From NCBI GenBank assembly GCA_030762175.1, contig CM060831.1:72261001-72325000 (forward strand): DNA of 64,000 nucleotides. The letters run 5' to 3'. The translations under genes and the position numbers were made by a program. This DNA comes from Metallyticus violacea. Taxonomy: Eukaryota; Arthropoda; Insecta; Mantodea; Metallyticidae. Positions 55,831-64,000 of the stretch are shown piece by piece. The notes beneath the pieces were generated by a model that was given only the letters and a program-made list of their open reading frames with translations, made no database searches and had not been told where the DNA came from. Each line of letters starts with the position of its first letter. The stretch's first letter is position 1.

Positions 55831-58267
55831 GAGTGAATTTTCAAAGTTCCAAATTTTTATATGAATTTTCCTAAAACCTTTACTGTGGTTGCGTTGCTAT
55901 TAAGTTAATATGTATACCAAATTTCACTCAAACTGGATAAATTCTTTGCAAGCTATAAATTATTTCATAAATTTTAATGACGCTTAATCAAAATTTCCCA
56001 TGCAACTCATGAGTTCAGAAAATTGGTTGGTATGTTTGTAATTGGAGCTCTGAACGCAATACAATAATTATATAGAAATGTATTTTAAACAAATTTTATG
56101 AGTGAACTGTAACAATTTTTTAAATATATAAGACATTTTAATTAGTAAAATTAATAATTTTTCAAAGAAATAGTTCTTTTTATTTTATTATAGATGTTAG
56201 CATGTTTTTGTCCTATACAATGTATAGATACTGCTGTACATTCTGGTAAATTTAAATGAATTTAAACAAAAACGGTGATGCGTGAGACATTTTGAATGTG
56301 TGAAAATAAAGTTACAGTTTTATAAAAACGTTTGCTGGGAAACAGTGTGATTTAAAAGGACACACAGAGCTCTTTAAATGGCTATAGAGCCCGAAGGGAG
56401 AGGAATATCAAATGTTGACTCTCTGTGGACACCCGAAGGTTTAAGGAATCATTTGCAATAAAAATACGATTTTCGATTTTTTATCGCTTTTGGCCAAAAA
56501 ACTCATTGCCAGTGTCCCTTAAAATACAAAGTATGTACATCTAAATGGAATAAAAGTACTGGTAGATTTATAAGTTTTGGTACCTATTGCAAAGATTGTA
56601 ACTAATTAAAAAGAATCTAATGACAGAAATGAAGTTTTAGAGATTAGTGGCTATAGCAGTAAGATTTTAGAGATGAAGAGCTTTTACGGATGGTTCAAGT
56701 GATTATTGAAAAAATTTTAATAGTAATAAGCAAAACATTCTAATCTGAAACCTATGGGATGCGGATACAAGCAACACTATTAATTCAAATCCTCAAGGGA
56801 TTCGAAAGGATATCAGTTTGTGTAGACAAGCGACTGAGAGTTGAAAGAAATACCGTTTTCAAAATAAAAACCATTCAGATTAAAATATTTGTAACCTAGC
56901 ATTGAAAGTTAGCTGTAATATGGATAATAATATTATTTTAACTGAGTTAGACTGTTACTGCGTCAAAAATGCTTCACCCATAGCTGTTTTAATCATTTAT
57001 CTCTTTGTAGCAGTGTTCTAAACTTAAAAATACTTAACCTAACGTATAAATTCAACCTTTCTGTACTTTAAGTCTTACTAGAAGAGTTTAATATTTGTTT
57101 TCATATTATTTTTCTAACTGAAAGATGGTTGATCATAATCTAGATTTCAATATTACTGGCTACAAAAGTTTTGCCAAAACTAATAGATAAAATAAATGGG
57201 ATAATCGCCCAATTTAAATAACCGTGCCCAATATGTGTAGTTTATTAAATGAAACTAAGTGCTTTACATCTATAGGATTAAAACAAAGAAGATATTTTGA
57301 ACTTACGTTCTATAGCCACGTAATCATATACAACCCGAATTAAGTACACTAATCTTGAGGAAATTTAGGAATAAAATTCTACACCTTACATACTTGGTCT
57401 TTCGTTGTTTTGTCGCCTGTTTCACGGCAGCTAGCGATTAGGCAATTAGAGCTTCAACTCCCGGAAAGGCAATGTAAATGAGCACGTACCTTATGGCGGA
57501 AGATCTACGAAACTTTAGTGATAGAGTAATTGATTCATGCTTAATGTTCTTTGTTGATGATGCAAGCTTTCAATTATGCAATTATTTTTCAAAGGAAATA
57601 ACTGCTATTGGATTTTATACAAAATTCTCTTTAATAACTACAAAGTTAATGTACGGTGCACTAAATTCCTACAAAGTAATAAAGCCTGTCTTTTATTGAC
57701 AATTTTCGTAAATACAGAAAGGTGTAGGAATTACATGCGCGCTCTATTTGTCTTTAACGATTTATTCATATATAATGCCGATCTGGTTATTTCCAACCAA
57801 AAGTGGTACGTGTGAATGACAATTTTCTAAAAGGTATAAGAAATATGCAACATTCAATTACAGAAATTTATCTGAATATCAGGATCTGCCTGCAATGCGT
57901 TGATAACAATGATCTTATATGCTTTCAAGTTTAAATCGATTCAATTTAGGAAAATTAATTAATGAGTGGGAATGAAAATTTTCTAAAATATGTGGATGTA
58001 GCACAGCCACATTTCTTACATCCCTTTTCATATGTCAATGATTATTTTCATTGTAATTGTAGTTCAATTTGAGGATTTTGAAACAAATTCACTAACAATA
58101 CATCCGCTTCTCGGGGGGTTTCGCTTTAACTGCCGGCCCGCCATGAAAGACTGGATGGATCACGAGTGTTCGAAGATTTCCAGTCGCCTTTTGGGATAAG
58201 AATCTCTGCAACCAGATGGCTCTCCAAGGTGTGCAGATAAACTGAGTTGAGAGAGAATAGCCGTTGT
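55831..58267. other. AT-rich spacer
   Basis: Two overlapping plus-strand ORFs of 73 and 79 codons at 57.48-57.82 kb lack domains. Nothing else recognised. Confidence 0.45.
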
Positions 58268-58447
58268 GGTCGGGCAAGGTTCAAATAGTTAGAGCGTCGA
58301 CACGGTAAGCCAAAAACCTATGGTTCGAATCTCGGGAGTGACCTCTAATGTTTTGGCATCTGACATCATTGCTGCTAGTATTCAGAGCCCTTCTAGATAG
58401 GGCAAAGTATGATGAACAAGGCAAGTTATTGTATTAAAGAAAAATAA
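58268..58447 (+). mobile_element. Probable tRNA-derived SINE, third family
   Basis: GGTTCAAATAGTTAGAGCG is a box A/D-arm, ACGGTAAGCC is an anticodon-arm-like segment, and TATGGTTCGAATCTCGGGA is an intact box B with T-arm. GGTC at the start can pair with GACC after the T-arm. Some 100 unrelated bases follow (GACATCATTGCTGCTAGTAT, GATAGGGCAAAGTATG) and the element fades into ATTGTATTAAAGAAAAATAA, a tail-like end. A single copy in the window, so the family is inferred. Confidence 0.55.
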
Positions 58448-60150
58448 CAGTTCGTTTTAGAATTAATTGTTTTTCAGATTTAGTTATGTTCCCACTACTT
58501 TATTAAAACCCTCATAGTTAACATTTTAATATGTTTTTGTAATATCTTCTTTGCACTTTACTAATGAATACTGCATAGAAAAATAATTCAATTCGTAATT
58601 TTTAAACTATTAAGCTCAGTCATAACTGATTTCATACTTTAAATTTTTTAGATCCCTTTGTCATGATAACATCTTATTTCAAGTGAAAATGGTAAAACGA
58701 TGGCAAGTTTAATAGGTACAGTCCGGAACTTGAAATCTGGAATATTTTTTCATGTTCCGTGAAATAGGTTTTGACAACTAGGCCGGTTAGAGGATCAGAT
58801 CTAGGATTATCATTTTATCACTGAATCTTTAGTATTAAAAGGATTAAAAAGTAGAAACTAAATACGAAAATATGGTTGTATCTCCTATTGACTATTAGTA
58901 CACGGAATTCTTAATCTTGTTCACTGCAGACAAAATAATTTAATCAGAAGACACAAGAAGAGATTCTCTAACTGAATATTATATTTACCTAAATACGATA
59001 GCCGACCTCAGAGAGTAAACAGGATAGTTGATAATCTCCTTTGCTCCATGTATCCAACTTAGTAGAGGCGTGATAACATGGCTGGGCAGGGTGTATAATC
59101 ACAAATAACAGGAATACTTATAGAAATAAATTTTAAAAACAAATTGACGCTTTTAATTAAGAGATGTTTTCATTGTTATAGAAAATAATGACAATTCATA
59201 TCATTTGCAATGATTGGAGAAGTGGTAAAAGTATTCAAATTAATCATCATTCACCTTCATCTTTCTCTCCAGACCTAAATGCAATTAAACATTGCAATTA
59301 AACATTGGGACTTGTTTCAGATTCAACATAATTACTAGGGTTGGGAAGTTAATAAAATAACTTTTATAGGATATCATTAGAGTGAGAATTTTGCCGTTTT
59401 CTTTAGTATGTTCTAATGCTCAAACGACTAGGCTTTTGCTAAAAATTTCATTTGAAGTATAAAGGATCAGGTATGTGTGTTTTATATTGCCTATGATTGT
59501 CTATTTTAATGACGATGACTTAATCTTGATATACATGAGTATAAAATGCCTTATTATGATATTTAATTATTTTTTTTATTTTTCCTAACAGTAACAATAC
59601 TGCCTGCAGTTAGTAGTCAAATAACTATAGTGTTACTTAAAAATTTAAGTCACTGCAAACCCTCACTGCTGCATTCCAACTATTTGACAATGTTTGAAGG
59701 TTGAATTACTCTATCAATGGCTTAAAATGAATGAATTCATTTTAATAGAAATGTATAAGTTCATATTGTTAGTTAATTTGAACGCTATTTATTTCGTCCT
59801 GAATATGCCATAAATCAAAAACTACTAAAGCTATTGGATAAATGCTGACCCTAATCTTTCTAGACAGTCAGGTTATCATCTGTCTAATGTGGTGTAAAGA
59901 GACATGTAACAATATTTTATCTTAAAATAGCATTATATTGAATTAATTTATTATTATGGCTAGTTCATGACCTCCATAACGACAGCGAATTACAAGACAT
60001 AAGAAATTGCACTCAAGATTCCAGGGTTTAGAAAATCTTGAACAAATTTTTAAATATTTGCAACCCCATTTTCAACGGAGGTTGATCGTGCTCTAACGAA
60101 AGTGTATTAACGCTTAGATCTACGATGTGATTGTGAATTTTTGTTGTTGA
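58448..60150. other. AT-rich spacer
   Basis: No gene recognised. Confidence 0.5.
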
Positions 60151-60394
60151 TTTGGTTTATTTACAGACGCTCTTTAACACCTCATTGACCATTTCACATT
60201 CTATTCAATTCAGGATGTGAAATTATCGATAAATTTTACTTTCAGGTATGAGGTTCTTTTTTGTACCATAAATCTACGACGCGGGACCCACAGCTTTACT
60301 TCCCATCGCTCGAAAAAAATCCACCGACTCGAGATTGAACCCGCGATCTTGGATGTACGAGACAAGTGTGGTTACTACCAGACCCCCAGGATCA
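60151..60394 (-). mobile_element. SINE-A copy 11, diverged
   Basis: GGTTTATTTACAGACGCTC, TTTAACACCTCA, CATAAATCTACGAC, GGGACCCACAGC, GAGATTGAACCCGCGATC and GTGTGGTTACTACCAGAC. It has lost about 40 internal bases, including the GGAAGCCATACTTAGGA block. Confidence 0.88.
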
Positions 60395-60779
60395 AGATCT
60401 TGAATTGAAGGAGAAATGTGCAGCCATGAAAAGTTTGTGTGACATAAAAACCATTCACATGCTTGACTTCCAGGATTGTACACACGCTGGTCGTTGGATC
60501 AACACCTCTCGACATAGGACTATGAACTATCCAAATATTGCTTCCAAACATTGACAAGCTAGTGGGTGAAAATATCATGTAACATTTTCAGAAAAGGGGT
60601 TCCATTATTAAGTAGACTTCTGTGCATATTTAACAAATGATAACAATATTTATTTTCACTCTGTTCCTTTAATATAAAATATAAAGGTAGCCTATTGTGT
60701 CCTTTAAGGGCAAAGGTCTCCTTACAAGTAGGGAAAGCTCACTTTTTCCTAACATGGTGAGCTATTCCACGCTAGTTGT
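60395..60779. other. Spacer
   Basis: Short ORFs around 60.37-60.58 kb overlap the SINE and lack domains. Confidence 0.4.
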
Positions 60780-62105
60780 TCGTATGCTATTTAAGACACT
60801 GACTGGTTTGTTCTTTTGTTACCCCATTTCTCTCACTTCACTAGTTGCTTCTCGAGATATTTCCATTTTTCTCTTCCTCTTGCTACTCTCGATCAATCTG
60901 GACCTGCATGTTCCTTGAAGAGATATGTCCGTCTTCTTCTGGGCCTGCTTGTGTCCTTTTTCCTATCCGAGGGTCCCACATGGAGATCTTGTAGGTCCAC
61001 CGATTGTCCTGCATTCTTGCGACGTGACCGCCCCATTGCTGCTTGTTTCTGGTAGCTATTTGTGCAATGTCTGTTGTGTAAGATGCTGTTTGAATTTTGT
61101 TCCTCTGCTAGTGACCATGTCTGGCACCCATATAGTAATACAGGATGTACACAGGTTTCGAGCGTCTGGAATCTGATTGTCTTACTTAGTGTTTGGTCTA
61201 ATAATATAAACTTAAGGGCCCAAAATGCTCTCCAGGTTAATGAAAACTTTCTTTGTACTTCTTTTTCCATTTTATCATGGAAGGAGCTCTGTTGTCCTAT
61301 GTGTGTATATTTGCTCACATATACGAGGACTGTTCCATCTATTTTTTCGGGTTTCAGATCCGTTTGAAATTAACTGTGTCTTCAGTTTGTTTAGTGACAG
61401 CCCTGCATTTTTGCTATACTAAAATAATTTTTCCAGCATAGTTTGTAGTGCTTTCGGTGTTTTGGCGAATAAAACCACATCGTCGGTAAATCTTAGATTT
61501 GTTAGTCGACTGCCGTTTTATGTTGATTCCGAAATTATTATGCCAGTTCATTTTTCTGAATATATGCTGCATTAAACAGGTGAAGAGTTTGGGAGAGATT
61601 GGATCGCCTTGGCGAACTTCTCTTTCTAGTCGGAATAGCTGTCCTTGTCCTGTTTTTAGTTTCGTGAAACTTTTACTTTAGATTTTGTTTAAAATAGGAA
61701 CGTACTTAATGAATTTCATGAACTGCCAGAGTGTGTAATATGCTTGTATGTTCGACTGAGTCAAAGGCCTTACTATAGTCAACAAAGACCACATATAATG
61801 TTAGATGGAATTCCTCTGCTTTTTTCATCAGCTGGTTTATAGTTTGGAGAGGGTCTGTTGTGCTGAATCTTGTACGGAAACCCGCTTGTTTCGGCGGTTT
61901 ATTTTCATCCAGAATATTTCTTATTCTGCTATTTAAGCTTTTTGTAAACAGTTTGTACATATTTGACATCAGACTTATAGGTCTGTAATTGCCTATATCA
62001 TCTCTAGTTCATTTTTTGTGTAGAAGAACAATTTTGCTGGTTTTTCATTGTTTACTTATGTCTTCTGTTTCAAGAATTGCATTGAAGATTTATATACTCA
62101 TTACG
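60780..62105 (-). pseudogene. LINE reverse transcriptase, frameshifted, 5' truncated
   Basis: Minus-strand order from 62105: FNAILETEDISKQ; IGNYRPISLMSNMYKLFTKS; QAGFRTRFSTTDPLQTINQL; FVDYSKAFDSVEH (catalytic palm, first Asp); VRQGDPISPKLFT; LRFTDDVVLFAKTPKAL, the [F/Y].DD box with both catalytic Asp; TCVHPVLLYGCQTWSLAE; QQWGGHVARMQDNRWTYK and W.PRIGKRT. These are RT fingers, palm, thumb and the post-RT tail in correct order. At least four frameshifts separate them. No endonuclease domain is present in the window beyond about 62.1 kb. Type: insect RTE/CR1-like endonuclease-RT family, sub-clade not decided. Confidence 0.9.
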
Positions 62106-64000
62106 AAATGCCAATTCATTTATTTATGTGCTCCAAAAGGTTCGCTGTGTTCATGCACATTTATATACATAGTGACATTAAACGCTTAATTTTGAAACAC
62201 ATACTAGCTGGTTATTAATTTGAATATTAAGTATTTAAATAAATTGAACCAATAATGTGTAATAATTGTGCTGCAGCGATTTACTGTCTTATTCTGGTTG
62301 CGCATGTAAAATATAAATAGTCTAGTGCAATACTTAAGTTGCTATTCATTTATTCAAATCATGTTCGAACCTTGCTCATTCAGAAACAATGATACCGCCA
62401 CTGCACGGAACCTCTGCTCCGTTACCACCAACTGCGATGTAAAGGGAATGCTCATTGCACATCATTTAATGACCACTGCTTCAAACATGCCAAATTCCTA
62501 AATGCTACTGTTTCGTGCCATTTTAATTTATTTGCTTATTTTCGCCATTAAAAATAAGTTGGCAATGCGACTTTTACTGTGGCAGCCTTCAAAATAAAGT
62601 GCCAATACGTTAGGATAGATGTAAACCCCACTGTATCTTTTGTGATATACGCAGGTCAGTTTTCTCTGGATTTTACGTAATATACTGTCGAGGTAATCGC
62701 GTGTCGATTTTATGAAGGTGCAGGGTTCAGAGAACAATACATTAGGTCCAATTTGTCATACTAGGAGAAACATAATTTATAGGTTTAGTTATAATTGTAC
62801 TTCATTTTTTGCATTTAAAATTAATATTTGATATTAAACATTGATGTTGGTTAAATAGTTGTCATTATTGACACTTGCTATTATTATAAGAAAATATGAA
62901 ACTTAAAATTGCTCAAAATTCACATTAAATACAAAATAAAATTAATTCCAGAATACCAAATATTATTATTGTAAACTATATATTTGCTTTAGTTTTTACA
63001 TCACTTTTTTTAATTATTTATTTTTACCCATTTCTTAGATAACAAAATAATGTCTAATTCTTTTTTGAGTTCTCAATTTAATTTAAAATTATATTAACCT
63101 CTGAGAAATATTACTAAGTCAAACATACAAAAAAGTGATGTAATTAAATTAATTTCTGAAATTAAGCAGGAAATAATTGTCAGTATCATTTTATTGTTGC
63201 ATTATTAACATTTAGGTGAAACACGTGGAACGGATTCAAAATGAGATACAATTAGGAGGAGCGTAAGGCAATAAATCCTATATTATCTTATTATTTTCTC
63301 GTGTTACAACGCGTCACTTGGATAGAGTGTGCTTTGCTCGATTGCAGCCAAATTTGCTATCGTGTGAAATGAGATTTCTTTTCTAAATCTACAAACGCAA
63401 ATCCAATATCTGAACTAAATGTTGTTTCAAATTTCAATCGAAATATAAGCCAATTCGCACGAGAGTCTCTTTCATATCGTAGCCATTTAAGTTTTAATCA
63501 ACTGAAGTTCCATTATTTCCTTTGCCACTGAATGTTTTAAATGATTTGAAAGAGTATGAAGAAAAGTTATGTGTTTTCACGTTCGATATTCTAAATGCGT
63601 TTTGATTTATCTCTCTAATTACATATGTCTCTGGTGAGTAAATAAGCAGTTTTTATAAGGTTAAGTAACATCTTCTTCCCAACATAAAATACACAGTAGC
63701 ACAAATTTATAATAAAAAATTGATGTAGTTTTTTGACTGTTAAAGCCATTTATTTGCATCTGTATCAGTTCGAAATCAAAACAACATTTTCATGAATTCA
63801 AGAATGTGTCTCAGTTATTTTACTGATCAAGATGGAAAATTCTAAGAATTCGTTTTCTCTTTAACTTAACTGTACATAAATACTTTTTAATCATAAAAGG
63901 ATAAACGCTTAATGACTTCGGAAATAAAAATAACGTTTAATAATTGACAGCACTGTTATGAGCAGGTTAACACCTGATTATCAAATATTAAACTTTATTT
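62106..64000. other. AT-rich spacer
   Basis: No further RT or endonuclease motif can be read. The 69-codon minus ORF at 62.53-62.74 kb is unassigned. Confidence 0.5.

Noticed and set aside
60816..61422. Plus-strand ORFs of 62-101 codons
   Set aside because: Antisense shadows of the LINE reverse transcriptase C-terminus.
1..64000. CRISPR array, operons, prokaryotic promoters
   Set aside because: No regularly spaced repeats of suitable size, and all evidence points to an animal genome.

Overview
The window looks like a piece of a large, AT-rich, repeat-rich animal genome, most likely an arthropod and plausibly an insect. Evidence: no operon-like arrangement or long ORF runs; many tRNA-derived SINEs with box A/box B heads; decayed DD34D mariner, piggyBac and DUF4817-type Tc1/mariner-superfamily transposases; and LINE fragments of the endonuclease/reverse-transcriptase type common in insects. 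I cannot name the species. I found no intact host protein gene, no convincing functional tRNA gene, no rRNA and no CRISPR array. The region reads as intergenic or intronic DNA built from layers of dead mobile elements.

Layout. 0-10 kb: one SINE-A, three LINE 3' ends (1.74-2.19, 4.74-5.17, 5.54-6.29 kb), a truncated SINE-B and a long AT-rich spacer. 9.4-14.9 kb: small GC-richer repeats, two SINE-B copies, one SINE-A copy and a 300-bp foldback element. 15.2-25.9 kb: an internally deleted mariner, a Tc1/mariner-superfamily deletion derivative (18.1-19.0 kb), repeat family C, a SINE-A, a DUF4817-type transposase tail (23.0-23.3 kb) and a 1240-bp mariner with both terminal inverted repeats (24.67-25.91 kb). 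26-33 kb: another transposase N-terminal scrap, a local direct repeat, a SINE cluster at 29.0-29.8 kb (SINE-A nested in SINE-B with a target-site duplication, plus a recombined SINE-A), a MITE with a recognisable transposase remnant (30.3-30.7 kb), and a SINE-B with a duplicated box B. 33-46 kb: the second copy of the 18.1-kb element (37.4-38.1 kb), more SINE-A, a LINE 3' end with poly(A) (39.7-40.2 kb) and a near-complete but broken piggyBac-like transposase (43.3-45.1 kb). 46-64 kb: mostly empty AT-rich DNA with a mariner relic (50.1 kb), microsatellites (52.8 and 53.3 kb), a second copy of repeat C (54.6 kb), a third kind of tRNA-derived SINE (58.3 kb), a last SINE-A (60.2 kb) and a LINE reverse-transcriptase fragment (60.8-62.1 kb).

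The elements interact only as parasites. Non-autonomous SINEs would have relied on LINE enzymes, and the deletion derivatives with intact ends on transposase supplied elsewhere. All transposase and RT reading frames seen here are broken, so nothing in the window should be autonomous today. No previously undescribed functional system is evident. The most informative items are the paired deletion derivatives with conserved subterminal repeats, the nested SINEs, the foldback element, and a few unrecognised ORFs.
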